64,000 bases of DNA from Dermatophilaceae bacterium Sec6.4. GTDB taxonomy: Bacteria > Actinomycetota > Actinomycetes > Actinomycetales > Dermatophilaceae. Made by a program: the position numbers and the translations under genes. How positions within the stretch are numbered: the stretch's first letter is position 1; the number at the start of each line of letters is the position of its first letter. Positions 35,644-44,345 of this stretch are shown one piece after another. The stretch covers positions 1,922,001 through 1,986,000 of the forward strand of contig CP144172.1 in NCBI GenBank assembly GCA_039636865.1. The letters run 5' to 3'. Under the pieces are notes generated by a model. It did no database searches and was not told the DNA's origin. It worked only from the letters and a program-made list of their open reading frames with translations.

Positions 35644-36285
35644 TCAGCTGTGAAAGGCCATGTAGGGGTTCGGTGACTGGGTGGGGTCGGCGGTCAGGGG
35701 TAGCACCATGGCGACCTCGTCCGCGTCGTATGCGTCTGTTCCTTTGGCGACGCGTGCGGGTCGACGTTTTGCTGAGGGGCGGAAACCGAAGTAGCTGGCG
35801 AAGCCAATGGCGGTCGCATCGTCTGATATTGCCCAGTAGTACAGGAGGCGGCACCCGTCCTCGGCGGCTTGCATGGCGGCAGCTGAGACCAGCGCGTGCG
35901 CGACGTTTTCGCCGCGTACTGCTGGTGCGGTCCATAACGCGAAGAGTTCACCGATTTCTGGGTCGTTGTTGTGTAGCCCGAGACACACCATGCCTACGGC
36001 GTCGTCACCTCGTTCGGCGATGAACCGGCGGGCGCGGATCATTGGTAGACGCCACATGCTGTCTTCGTAGGAACGTTCTTCCTCGTAGCGGGCGAGGAAG
36101 GCGTGCGGCGCATCTCGTAGCGCAGCTAGCCGGGTTTCACGGTAGAGCCGCCATTCAGTGTGGTGCAGCAGGCGCACCGTGACGTCCGCTGGCGCGGTCT
36201 TGATCTGGCGCGACTCGTAGAGTTGCGGCTCTGCAGGGCGTGAAGAAACCGGAGTGATCATCGCGGAAGTGGTGTTGTGAGACAT
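35644..36285 (-). CDS. GNAT-family N-acetyltransferase, paralogue 2
   Basis: The 213-residue protein aligns with the protein at 10537-11085 from VRLLHHTEWRLYRETRLAAL to the shared end PNPYMAFHS, with the CoA loop VRGENVAHALVSAAA. An extra N-terminal 37 residues start at MSHNTTSAMITP behind AGGATCCCC. This start region is homologous to the leader and start at 27017-27165. The substrate is unknown. Confidence 0.8.
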   Translation of the reverse strand: MSHNTTSAMITPVSSRPAEPQLYESRQIKTAPADVTVRLLHHTEWRLYRETRLAALRDAPHAFLARYEEERSYEDSMWRLPMIRARRFIAERGDDAVGMVCLGLHNNDPEIGELFALWTAPAVRGENVAHALVSAAAMQAAEDGCRLLYYWAISDDATAIGFASYFGFRPSAKRRPARVAKGTDAYDADEVAMVLPLTADPTQSPNPYMAFHS

Positions 36286-36412
36286 GGGGATCCTGACAAA
36301 CGAATGTCGATCGCGGTGGTGTCCGGTTCGGAGCAAGCGCTCCTGGAGGGCGGCAGCGGACGGCCAGCCATCGTTCGGACTTACTGGGCTTCCAGAACAA
36401 ACCAGACTACCG
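36286..36412 (-). promoter_or_regulatory. Leader region of the GNAT gene, duplicated at 27017-27165
   Basis: On the minus strand it contains GGCTGGCCGTCCGCTG, the hairpin GGAGCGCTTGCTCC and the ribosome binding segment CAGGATCCCC. Matching blocks occur in the same order in the plus-strand copy. The hairpin stem is conserved and its loop is not, consistent with an RNA structure. Confidence 0.6.
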
Positions 36413-36451
36413 GAGTGGGCGGGGCGTTACCACCGCCCGGCACCTAGTGTT

Positions 36452-36478
36452 GCCGCCACCGCCGCCACCGCCGCCACC
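36452..36478. repeat. Nine-base tandem repeat, three copies
   Basis: GCCGCCACC is repeated three times in the non-coding gap between the GNAT leader and the end of the ANTAR gene. It is a simple GC-rich microsatellite. Confidence 0.9.
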
Positions 36479-36528
36479 GCCGGGACCGAGGCCGGGACTA
36501 GGGCGCCACGAACGGACGTGTCCTGCAC

Positions 36529-37173
36529 TCACGACGTGCCCCCATCACCGCCGGTGAGGGTGACCAAGATCTGGGAGGCCTCAGTGGTCCGGTTGGTGTT
36601 CGCGGCCATGGCAAGGGCATCGAGCTCCGCGTACGCCTGGTCGTGCGTGTGGCCGCGGTCGATGAGTACGCCGACCGCTTCGCCGATGGTTCTATCAGCC
36701 TGCAGGACACCGGTGACGTCGGGTTCGCCAGCCAAGCTCAAGTGCTGATCGAGGTCGGCAGGGTCCAGTTCTTGGCCGGTCAAGAAGGCGATGTCAGCGG
36801 CCAGGTCAACGAACGCGCCGGGCACCCCGGCGTAGAGCACGAACTGGATGATCGGCTCACCGGCGTCTGCCCCGCCCGGTAGTCCCGAAAGCAGCAGCGA
36901 CGTGGTGATACTCCCGGGATCAGCGTGTTCATCCAGCAAGGTCAGGCGCAGCACCACCTGGCCGGGTGTGGAACAGGTTCGTTCTTCCTCAGCGGCGTGC
37001 TCGGCTGCGGTGATGGTGGCGGTTAGTCCCACGAAGGACTGCACCGCCGAGCGGGCGTTGGCAGCAAACCCCAGAACGGTTTGCGCGACGTCCGTTGTGG
37101 AGTCCGATGCGGGGTCGTAAAGGGCAGCGGACAGCAGCGCTAGATCCGCAGCCAGCGGGGTGGCTATCCGCAT
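36529..37173 (-). CDS. ANTAR-like regulatory protein, module B
   Basis: The 214-residue homologue of 26286-26924 shares LAADLALLSAALYDPAS, VAQTVLGFAANARSAV, VPGAFVDLAADIAFLTG and the C-terminal IGEAVGVLIDRGHTHDQAYA helices. The ANTAR-like end probably binds RNA hairpins. It lies 112 bases downstream of the intact GAF-ANTAR gene on the same strand. The start at 37173 has a distant GGAG (11 bases), like the paralogue. Confidence 0.75.
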   Translation of the reverse strand: MRIATPLAADLALLSAALYDPASDSTTDVAQTVLGFAANARSAVQSFVGLTATITAAEHAAEEERTCSTPGQVVLRLTLLDEHADPGSITTSLLLSGLPGGADAGEPIIQFVLYAGVPGAFVDLAADIAFLTGQELDPADLDQHLSLAGEPDVTGVLQADRTIGEAVGVLIDRGHTHDQAYAELDALAMAANTNRTTEASQILVTLTGGDGGTS

Positions 37174-37285
37174 AGGGGCATCTACTCCGATCGCGTTGCT
37201 GGAACCAATAGGTCTGATGCCGACCACACCACACCGATCCCGCCGGCCCTGGGTGCGACACGATCCGCGCTGGACACGACAGACG

Positions 37286-38092
37286 TCAGTCCTCGGCATG
37301 CCGGGCCCGGGCTCGGCGAGCCGCTTCGTCCACGAGTTGCTGGGCGACCTCGACCATTTTGAGGTGTTCGTGTTGGCTCATGGTCTGCAACCGCTCGCCG
37401 GCCTGGGCGGAGCTGAGGCCGGTACGGCTACGGATCAGGCCGATGGCCTGGTCGATGACTGGGCGAGCAGCCAGCGCGGCCTGGAGCCGGCTTGTCAACG
37501 CGATCGCCTGAGACAACGTGTGCGCGTTGTGCACCGCGACGGCCGCGGGCGCGGCGAAGAGCTCACCGAGCTCTTGGGCGTGGTCATCGAAGACGTCCTT
37601 GCCGCGGGCGTACACGTTGATCGCGCCCACGACTTGTCCAGGAAGTAACAACGGCAGCGACAGCGCGCTATGGACACCGAGCCGCCCGACGCGCGGGCCG
37701 AAACGCGGCCACATCTTCTCCCCACCCAGGCACCCTGAGCGCACGGTGCGTTGTTCCAGGGCTGCGGTGATGCACGGACCTTCGTTAACCGTCACGTACT
37801 GGATCTCATCGATCTGCGCGACGAATGGGTCGCTGGCCGCTAGCGCCTGTACCCGGTTGTCCGGGCGATCTACGCGTAACAGGGTGACTCCGGCGCCGTC
37901 CGCGCCGGGGATCGCGTGGGCGGCGTAGATCGCGACCTGTTCGAGAAGATCGGGTAGACCACGGGCACTGGTCACCAGGGCGGCCAGATCGCTCAGGCTG
38001 GTTTGCAGATCGTCGACGTCATCCTCGATCTGCTGCGCCCTGACTTCATCTGCGGATAAGCCTGGGGCAGCGTCGTGCAACTGATCACTCAT
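37286..38092 (-). CDS. GAF-ANTAR RNA-binding regulator (intact copy)
   Basis: The 268-residue protein has an N-terminal acidic coiled coil (ADEVRAQQIEDDVDDLQTSL) and a GAF sensor domain (HAIPGADGAGVTLLRV, VNEGPCITAALEQRTVRSG, SLPLLLPGQVVGAINVYA). The C-terminal ANTAR domain reads PVIDQAIGLIRSRTGLSSAQ then LQTMSQHEHLKMVEVAQQLV. GAF domains of this group sense small molecules or redox state, and ANTAR antiterminates by binding paired hairpins. The chosen start (38092) has GAGGGA upstream; the ATG at 38098 is too close. It is the only undamaged copy of three. Confidence 0.88.
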   Translation of the reverse strand: MSDQLHDAAPGLSADEVRAQQIEDDVDDLQTSLSDLAALVTSARGLPDLLEQVAIYAAHAIPGADGAGVTLLRVDRPDNRVQALAASDPFVAQIDEIQYVTVNEGPCITAALEQRTVRSGCLGGEKMWPRFGPRVGRLGVHSALSLPLLLPGQVVGAINVYARGKDVFDDHAQELGELFAAPAAVAVHNAHTLSQAIALTSRLQAALAARPVIDQAIGLIRSRTGLSSAQAGERLQTMSQHEHLKMVEVAQQLVDEAARRARARHAED

Positions 38093-38283
38093 GGTCATTC
38101 CCTCGTTCTAGAAAATGTGAGGCCACCGGACGAGATCAGATGTGTGGGTGCAGACGTAGTCCTCGCCTCGCTGGCTTCAACGCACGATATCCCTGACGAT
38201 GCCCCGACCCACAGTGACAAACGCGCTAGAGGAATCCGAAGCAGTTACTTTTTTTGGGGGTAGCCTCAGAAGTGCTGACCAGG

Positions 38284-38547
38284 TCAGCCGCTACGGGAAT
38301 GGTCCGGCCGTCCGCCGCCGCACCGCAGGAGCACCTGCTCCGCGTCCCCTCCTAACGGCACCACGAGCGTGATGCAGGCGCCCATGACTTCCCGCCACCA
38401 CGTGGATCCGCACTCCAACTTCTCGGCGTGCGCCGGCGACCAAATCTGGCACCTGACTGACCATGCGCCATCCGCGACCGCTTCATTTAGCCCGTCGGCA
38501 ACAAACGTGTTGACGTGTGGGATCCACTTACGCGAAGAACAGCTCAT
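38284..38547 (-). CDS. 87-residue Cys-containing protein upstream of GAF-ANTAR
   Basis: MSCSSRKWIPHVNTFVADGL is followed by AVADGAWSVRCQIWSPAHAE, ECGSTWWREVMGACITLVVP and LLRCGGGRPDHS. No family is recognised. A degenerate homologue precedes the other GAF-ANTAR gene (24798-25011), which supports this frame as a real gene linked to the ANTAR module. No good ribosome binding site is visible. Five Cys suggest a thiol or metal role. Confidence 0.5.
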   Translation of the reverse strand: MSCSSRKWIPHVNTFVADGLNEAVADGAWSVRCQIWSPAHAEKLECGSTWWREVMGACITLVVPLGGDAEQVLLRCGGGRPDHSRSG

Positions 38548-38594
38548 GGCTGCACGCCCGGGGAAACCCGGGCACCCGACCCGACCCAGGAGTG

Positions 38595-38840
38595 ATGATG
38601 ATCGACCCCAGAAAGATCGACTCAGACCTGAGCGCCTATTTCGCCATCGACCTGACGGTGATGCCACCGGAAACCGAACCCCCGCTGACCACAGCCGCAT
38701 CGGCGTCGGCGTCGGCGTCGGCGGCAGCCGAACGCGCACTGCACCGGTGGGACAACGAGGGCGGACGGGCTGCACCCCGATCCCGCGCTACGGCGAGGGC
38801 CCGTCACGAGGCGTTACCTGAGCGGCCGACCACAGGGTGA
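38595..38840 (+). CDS. Hypothetical 81-residue protein with an Ala-Ser repeat
   Basis: MMIDPRKIDSDLSAYFAIDL is followed by an (AlaSer)n stretch from GCGTCG repeats and an Arg-rich tail. AGGAG lies just before the tandem ATGs (38595 and 38598). No family is recognised. The DsbA-like gene begins 46 bases after its stop on the same strand, so they may form an operon. Confidence 0.5.
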   Translation: MMIDPRKIDSDLSAYFAIDLTVMPPETEPPLTTAASASASASAAAERALHRWDNEGGRAAPRSRATARARHEALPERPTTG

Positions 38841-38886
38841 GAAGAACCCCGCATCCCGCCGCGGCCAAGTACAGGAGGACAACCCC

Positions 38887-39768
38887 ATGACCGACACTCA
38901 GATCCGTGCGACCGACCCACTGGTCGATATTGATTCCTTGCCGCCATCTGGTCGACGTGATTCTTCCCGCCAGCACGCCTCAAGCACGGAGCAACCCGCT
39001 ACCCGCGCCGTGGTGTACGGGGACTTCACCTGCTGGAAATGCGCTCTGGCCAACCGGCGGACCGATCTGTTGCGCAGGTCGGGATACACCATCGAGTGGC
39101 GCGCGATCGAAAGCGAGCCTGGCCTGCCGGTGCGCGGGAGAGGACGTACCGCACAGGAATCGGATCACGTGGCGGCGGTTCGCCGCGTGGTGAGCACGCA
39201 GTTGCGAACCGGGGAGGTCATGTCCCAAGACCTGCCCGACTTGGTGCCCAAGACGACCGCCGCGGTCTCGGCGTACGCCGAAGCAGTAGTCGCGAATGTC
39301 CCCGACCAGGTCAGGGCCCAGCTGTTCACCGCGTACTGGCAGCACGGAACCGACATCGGTAACCCGGAGATCCTGCGCACCTTGCTGGCGGCGCAGTTCA
39401 TGAGGAGCGAGGCCACTAGTGATCCCATCGTCCGGTTCGGGTACGCCGTTGCGATGACCCGCGAACCCATCACCACCGCAGCGTGGCGCCTGATCCGGCA
39501 ATGGCGCCGAGAGTGGCAAACACTGCAGTGCGATCAACTGCCCACCGTGACCGATGCGTCCGGGACGTACTGCGGCGACGCGGCGCTGCGGCGGCTCGGC
39601 GACCTTCTTGACCAGCCGTCTCCGATCGCCGGGGATGGCTTTCATCGCGCCAGCTCAACGCTGCCGGATTGGGAACCGCCGACCACCGTGGAACCACCCA
39701 TGCAGTGGACATCCCAAGCAGGTGACCCGTGGCGACGAGCAGCATTAATCCGGCAAAGCGGGCGATGA
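38887..39768 (+). CDS. DsbA-family thiol oxidoreductase
   Basis: In this 293-residue protein, RAVVYGDFTCWKCALANRRT carries the CxxC (Cys-Trp-Lys-Cys) at the start of the first helix of a thioredoxin fold with a helical insertion (VPDQVRAQLFTAYWQHGTDI), as in FrnE/DsbA-like cytosolic proteins. There is no signal peptide, so it probably works in the cytoplasm on disulfides or as a glutathione-S-transferase-like isomerase. The first 40 residues are polar and poorly conserved looking. AGGAGG lies upstream of the ATG. Confidence 0.8.
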   Translation: MTDTQIRATDPLVDIDSLPPSGRRDSSRQHASSTEQPATRAVVYGDFTCWKCALANRRTDLLRRSGYTIEWRAIESEPGLPVRGRGRTAQESDHVAAVRRVVSTQLRTGEVMSQDLPDLVPKTTAAVSAYAEAVVANVPDQVRAQLFTAYWQHGTDIGNPEILRTLLAAQFMRSEATSDPIVRFGYAVAMTREPITTAAWRLIRQWRREWQTLQCDQLPTVTDASGTYCGDAALRRLGDLLDQPSPIAGDGFHRASSTLPDWEPPTTVEPPMQWTSQAGDPWRRAALIRQSGR

Positions 39769-39981
39769 CACTGACACCATGATTCTGGGGTGCCGCTTGC
39801 CTGCAGATACACGGTTGCTGCGATCGCTCTGCCCGTCCCACGATTGTGGCTGCTACCGTTAATGGACTGCTGAGTAGGGTCAGCCAGTCCGAAAGAGCGT
39901 GGCCGTCCGCCGCCACGCTCCAGAGTTAATAGACTCACCGCCGGACAGCACGGGGTCACCGAAAATTTCGGAGTCACCGCC

Positions 39982-40356
39982 ATGCACAACCATTCAACGA
40001 GCGTCGAAGAACTTTCAGCCGATACCGCGCGCCACCTCAGTTCCGTACTGTGCCGGCTCGGACACTGCTGCGACGGGCCGTGCGATCTGCTCTCACCCGC
40101 ACTAGGCACCGTGTGGTTTACCTGGCAACGCGAAGGCATAGCCACGACCCTGGTCGTCCTGGAATCAAACGATTCCAGCGCGCTCAGTCCTTTGGTGCAC
40201 GCAGTGAATTCCTGCGCACGCGATGCTCGGATCCGCATACGAACACGAGGCATCGATGACCGAGGGCGGGCGCTGAGCGTTATCTGCCCCACCCCGCTAA
40301 ATGGTGGGGTGTCACCCCGATTGGGAGGACATTATGAATCTATCAATTCGCACTGA
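39982..40356 (+). CDS. Hypothetical 124-residue protein
   Basis: MHNHSTSVEELSADTARHLS opens the protein. The N-terminal third is Cys/His-rich (CRLGHCCDGPC), followed by a strand-rich part (GTVWFTWQREGIATTLVVLE). CGGAG is 11 bases before the start. It overlaps the BaeRF gene by 23 bases, suggesting coupling. No family is recognised; the Cys cluster might bind metal. Confidence 0.5.
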   Translation: MHNHSTSVEELSADTARHLSSVLCRLGHCCDGPCDLLSPALGTVWFTWQREGIATTLVVLESNDSSALSPLVHAVNSCARDARIRIRTRGIDDRGRALSVICPTPLNGGVSPRLGGHYESINSH

Positions 40357-41485
40357 GCTCAGATCATTAGCTAATCGGGGTCCGGAAGGCGTGTACGTCT
40401 CGCTTTTCATGCCCACGCACCGCTTCGGTGATGCCATCGAGTCGGACAAGTTGCGGTGGAAGAACCTGGTGGTCGGGGTCGAAGAGCTACTGCTGAACAC
40501 TGTGCGACGTCCCGACGTCGAGGCGCTGCTTGCTCCTGCCTATCAACTGCGGGAGGACCCGATGGCATGGCAGTACATGAGTGACGGGCTGGCCATGTTC
40601 CTGCGACCGGACTACACCCGCACGTTCAAGGTAGCGGCGCCGATGCCAGAGCTAGCCACAGTGGGTGACCGGCCGGTGATCGGTCCCATGGTCCGACTCT
40701 TCTCCGGTGACGAACGATTCCTGCTCCTCGCCCTGAGCCAGCGCGACGTGCGCCTGATGCAGGGCACCCGCGAGACCGTGGAACAGGTGTCGGTGACCGA
40801 GCTTCCCACCAGCCTGCTCGAGACCGTCGACCCGCAAGAGCCACGTTCGAACACGATGGCCCGCTCGGCCGACCGGGCCACGCGTGGGGGACCCGCGGTT
40901 TTCTACGGACACGGCGCGGGCGACCAGGATCTGAAAAAGGAGGAAGTGCTGCGTTTCCTTCGCTCGGTCGACAACGGGCTGCATGACGTGTTGGCAGCTG
41001 AGACCGCCCCCATGGTGCTGTTCGGCCTCGAACAACTCGTGAGTCCCTACCGAGAAATCACCACCTACGGGCACGTGCTGGACGAAGCGATCGAACTCAA
41101 CCCTGACCAGCTACGCGTTGAGCAGCTACACGAGGCCGCGTGGCCCATCCTCGAGAAGCGACTTCGCGACGAACGAGGCCAGGTGATCGATCGCTTTCAC
41201 GAATCGGCGGCGATGGGTCGCGCGTCGGCTGACCTGCCGGCGGTGGTCGAAGCGGCCGCCCAGGGGCGTATCGAAACGCTGTTCGTCAAGGCCGACCCGT
41301 GGTGCTGGGAGCAGGCTGCGGGCAACGACCTGCCGATCGTCGCGCTGGGGACCGAGGACCGGTACGCCGACTGTGAGCACGTTGACGCCGCTGCCGTAGC
41401 GACCTTGAACAACAGCGGTCAGGTGTACGCAACCTCAGAAACCTTCATTCCTGGTTGGCAAGTCGCGGCGATCTTTCGCTACTAA
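40334..41485 (+). CDS. BaeRF-family protein (bacterial release-factor-like)
   Basis: The 383-residue protein opens with EGVYVSLFMPTHRFGDAIES and KLRWKNLVVGVEELL, then SDGLAMFLRPDYTRTFKV. Its C-terminal half carries ILEKRLRDERGQVIDRFHES, TLFVKADPWCWE and DAAAVATLNNSGQVYA. This order is that of bacterial homologues of archaeo-eukaryotic release factor domains (BaeRF families), proposed to act on ribosomes in stress or translation recycling. GGGAGGAC lies upstream of the ATG at 40334; the frame extends to 40301 without a site. Confidence 0.8.
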   Translation: MNLSIRTELRSLANRGPEGVYVSLFMPTHRFGDAIESDKLRWKNLVVGVEELLLNTVRRPDVEALLAPAYQLREDPMAWQYMSDGLAMFLRPDYTRTFKVAAPMPELATVGDRPVIGPMVRLFSGDERFLLLALSQRDVRLMQGTRETVEQVSVTELPTSLLETVDPQEPRSNTMARSADRATRGGPAVFYGHGAGDQDLKKEEVLRFLRSVDNGLHDVLAAETAPMVLFGLEQLVSPYREITTYGHVLDEAIELNPDQLRVEQLHEAAWPILEKRLRDERGQVIDRFHESAAMGRASADLPAVVEAAAQGRIETLFVKADPWCWEQAAGNDLPIVALGTEDRYADCEHVDAAAVATLNNSGQVYATSETFIPGWQVAAIFRY

Positions 41486-41585
41486 GATCCTCGGTCCCCG
41501 CCATGCCCGGCGCCGATCAGAACCGTAGATGTCCAGGCAGTCTGATCGCGCCCAGTAGACGGCATTCATGAGAGGAACAAACCCC

Positions 41586-41984
41586 ATGGTAGGAAATTTC
41601 GTGGCTAGTGCCCGGCCGTACGAGATGGTTGGGGGTACCTACGTGGATACGAATATCCCCTCACAGACCGGTGAACTATTGGCCCGGGTCGAGGTGGGCG
41701 ACGAGCTGGTCTGCGGAGTGGTGGGCCTAGATAGCCTGCCGTCCATCAGCGTGGCACTGTCCTTACTTCGGCTGATGCTCATCGTGGATCGACCTTCACG
41801 TCTTATTTTGGCCGGGCTGTCCATCTCGCCACTCTTGTCGCTGATGGAGCCAAATGAACTGGCCAGATTCAAGGTCCTGAGCAACGCAGGAAGGCTCACG
41901 ATCGAAACAACACCGGTCGAAGATATGAGTCAGAAATACATCGATTCGTTGATGCTTCGCCTCAGATCAGACTCTCGCTGCTGA
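41586..41984 (+). CDS. Hypothetical 132-residue protein, possible STAS-like fold
   Basis: The start at 41586 (MVGNFVASARPYEMVGGT) has GAGGA upstream. A central hydrophobic alternation (LSLLRLMLIVDRPSRLILAG) could be a STAS-type strand-helix, but the DSxG phosphorylation motif is absent. It lies 100 bases after the BaeRF gene on the same strand. The function is not recognised. Confidence 0.45.
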   Translation: MVGNFVASARPYEMVGGTYVDTNIPSQTGELLARVEVGDELVCGVVGLDSLPSISVALSLLRLMLIVDRPSRLILAGLSISPLLSLMEPNELARFKVLSNAGRLTIETTPVEDMSQKYIDSLMLRLRSDSRC

Positions 41985-42217
41985 ACTTGGCACGAGAAGG
42001 GTGGGCCTTACCCGACGACAGCCAGGTGGTTTCGTTTCGCGAACGTGTCGTTCGTCATCGTCGTTTCCTCAGGCGGGTCGTGGTCTGCTCGACCTGTACC
42101 CCGGGGATACCGTCGTAGACCTCGAATGCGTCCGAAGTGCGATGCCGTCGTAGCGAGGCTCGCCCGCCAACGTGCCCCGACCGCAGGACGATCCGCCGTG
42201 GGCGGCATCCGAGCGCG

Positions 42218-42451
42218 TCAGGGCTGGGTCGAGTCGCGACGCCGAAGCGAGACGAGAGCACCGGCGACCGCCAGGCCCACCAGGGCGCCGATGATGCCTG
42301 ATACCCAGCCTCCCGGCCCCAGGACCGCCCAGATGATGATGAACGCTACTAGGACTACGAACGTGCCGGTCTCTACTCGAGTCACGAACTGCTCCTGACG
42401 TTCTGGCTTTGGATCCTTCTGGTCACCCGGCCGGGCCCTCAGGTCCAGCAT
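42218..42451 (-). CDS. Small membrane protein, 77 residues
   Basis: A polar N-terminus (DLRARPGDQKDPKPERQEQF) is followed by two short hydrophobic helices with Gly pairs (TFVVLVAFIIIWAVLG, VSGIIGALVGLAVAGALV) and a basic tail (RRRD). No family is recognised, and the ribosome binding site is poor. It is plausible as a real membrane protein because of the sharp hydrophobic pattern. Confidence 0.5.
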   Translation of the reverse strand: MLDLRARPGDQKDPKPERQEQFVTRVETGTFVVLVAFIIIWAVLGPGGWVSGIIGALVGLAVAGALVSLRRRDSTQP

Positions 42452-42550
42452 GCTTGATTTTGAAACTCAATAAGTTGGGTTTGAGCAACCGGTTGGCGAT
42501 CGTCACTCGGTCATCATTCTTGATTCGACGCAGCGGGCAGACTTGGGCTC

Positions 42551-42841
42551 ATGTTGATCGTGGCTGGTTACCTTGAGGTGTCTTTTGATGTCCGTGATGT
42601 GTATCTGAGCGCGGTTTTGGAGGTGACGCGCCTCGCGCGTGACGCGCCTGGGTGTCTTGAGTTCGTTCAGGCTGCTGACCCTTTGATGCATGATCGGGTG
42701 ATCGTCTATGAACGCTGGGAGTCGCAGGAGCATCTTTTAGCCTTTCGGGACACTGATCCGGGCCCGAACGTGACTCCGTTCCCCGACATTCGGGGCGCTG
42801 AGGTCATGCGCTACGAGATTTCTACGGTCGGGCTGCCATGA
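42551..42841 (+). CDS. Antibiotic biosynthesis monooxygenase (ABM) domain protein
   Basis: The 96-residue protein shows the dimeric ferredoxin-like ABM fold pattern: MLIVAGYLEV, ...APGCLEFVQAADPLMHDRVI then VYERWESQEHLLAFRDT. Family members are small oxygenases or quinone/heme-degrading enzymes; the substrate cannot be told. It stands alone on the plus strand. Confidence 0.8.
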   Translation: MLIVAGYLEVSFDVRDVYLSAVLEVTRLARDAPGCLEFVQAADPLMHDRVIVYERWESQEHLLAFRDTDPGPNVTPFPDIRGAEVMRYEISTVGLP

Positions 42842-43003
42842 ACAGAATTAAGGGGTGTCGTAGGTCGATTGCCGGCTGGTGACCGGTAGCGATTCTTGGG
42901 TTGATGACGGGCTGAGCCGCGTCGCTTTGCGTAGTTGGGCGGTGCGCTGCGGTGTAACTATCCCTTCCCAGTAGTTGTGGTGCGACGAAGAGGAGGGCCT
43001 GAT

Positions 43004-43600
43004 ATGCGGATCCCGTTCATCGCAAAAGTCTCGAGCCAAGGTGAGCTGGGTGTTGAGGATGCCAGGCTGCGGTTCATCGCTGATACCCGCGGCGGGAGCG
43101 CTTTTCTCCTCGCGGGCGCGGTGTTTTGGCTTACCGGTGCGCTGTTGGCGCTGGTCTTCCCAGCCGTGCAAGTTCCGTGGGTGCTGTACGGCGGGTTGTC
43201 TGTGCCGGTCCTTGGCGTGCTCATCGCCAAGCTGCAGGGCGCGCACCTGTGGGGTCACCCGGGGTACGCCTCCCTGGTCATGTTCGCGACCATCACGGAG
43301 CTGACGGCGCTACCGACGATGTTCTACCTTCGCGGTGAACACCCCGAGGTCCTGCCGGGCATTCTGATGATCGCCGATGGGGCCCATTTGCTCATCTTGA
43401 TGTGGCTGCACCTGGACTTCACCTACTTCGTGGCCGGTTACTCCAAGGCACTCTTTGGCGCCCTGTTCTTGTTCGGGGCGTTCTGGCAGGGGTCTTATCC
43501 AGCGCAGCTGGCACTCAGCGGTGTCATCTCGCTGGTCACCGCGCTACTGGTATGGCGCGACAGCGCGAGAACTCTGCAGCTGTACCTCAGGGGCGTTTAA
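43004..43600 (+). CDS. DUF7010-like membrane protein 2
   Basis: The 198-residue protein has six hydrophobic segments (for example SAFLLAGAVFWLTGALLALVF) and HLWGHPGYASLVMFATITEL. AGGAGGG precedes the ATG at 43004. It resembles the protein at 28786-29334 in size, topology and the GG...W opening; both may belong to DUF7010. The function is unknown. Confidence 0.65.
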   Translation: MRIPFIAKVSSQGELGVEDARLRFIADTRGGSAFLLAGAVFWLTGALLALVFPAVQVPWVLYGGLSVPVLGVLIAKLQGAHLWGHPGYASLVMFATITELTALPTMFYLRGEHPEVLPGILMIADGAHLLILMWLHLDFTYFVAGYSKALFGALFLFGAFWQGSYPAQLALSGVISLVTALLVWRDSARTLQLYLRGV

Positions 43601-43736
43601 AGCGTCGCCAGATAATCCGGGAAGTGTTCCTCACATCGAAAACCCAGCAAGGTCGTTGTCGCAAACTAGGCCCACCTGGTGACCCGTGCAACCGTGGCCG
43701 AACTTGTTACGCTTGGTTGTTTCCGGGTCAACGTGA

Positions 43737-43937
43737 ATGATCACAACGGATGGGACAGCGACAATGGAGGGCATCGACAAGGCCGAGGTCGACGAAGTGA
43801 TCGTGAAGGCGTTCCTTGAGTTGAAGCGCGCGATCGACACCCACAGCAAAGCCAGCGTGGAGCTTTACAGTTCAGCGCTGCTGCCGCTCACGATGCTTCG
43901 CCGGGAAATCGTGGCAGACGAGCGAGACAGCACATGA
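43737..43937 (+). CDS. Hypothetical 66-residue helical protein
   Basis: MITTDGTATMEGIDKAEVDE is followed by a long amphipathic helix (VIVKAFLELKRAIDTHSKAS). There is no clear ribosome binding site, and the true start may be the Met at residue 10. No family is recognised. Confidence 0.4.
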   Translation: MITTDGTATMEGIDKAEVDEVIVKAFLELKRAIDTHSKASVELYSSALLPLTMLRREIVADERDST

Positions 43938-44345
43938 GTCCGCACCTTGATCGTTATTGAGATTAAACGTAGGTGTATGGATCACCTCGGGAAATTCTTG
44001 TAGCTTCCGTTCTTTCTTACAAGCTAGTTCCACGACTTATCCGGTGAGGGATTCCGTTTCGGTGATGTCCAGACGGCCGCGATGGACCCTCAGGGAGTCG
44101 CCGATCCGTTGCCGCACTGTCATGGCCGAGGGCGCCACCCGAACGGCTCGTGCTCCGTTCGGATCGCGTGAACGTGACGACGCCCACCAGTAAAACCGGT
44201 ATTCCCAGTTAGTTTCCGTGACAAACGGGGGAGCCGTCGATATCTGATGGCGCTATCGTGCAGTGACGCCAGTTGATGTCCATCCCGCTCGGGGTGGGCT
44301 TGTGTCTGCCTGTCGTGGCGGGTTTGAATGGCGAAGGGAACGGCG
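43938..44345. other. Intergenic, nothing recognised
   Basis: About 400 bases without a supportable gene. The end carries the AAGGGAACGGCG ribosome-binding segment of the dead GAF-ANTAR copy. Confidence 0.4.

Noticed and set aside
38700..38735. GCGTCG repeats as a possible array.
   Set aside because: They encode an Ala-Ser tract in a small gene; no spacer structure, so not CRISPR. No CRISPR array was seen anywhere.
42008..42058. A 16-codon minus-strand frame with GAGGAA upstream (MTNDTFAKRNHLAVVG).
   Set aside because: Good ribosome binding site, but too short and without a homologue or leader/core structure to support a peptide gene.
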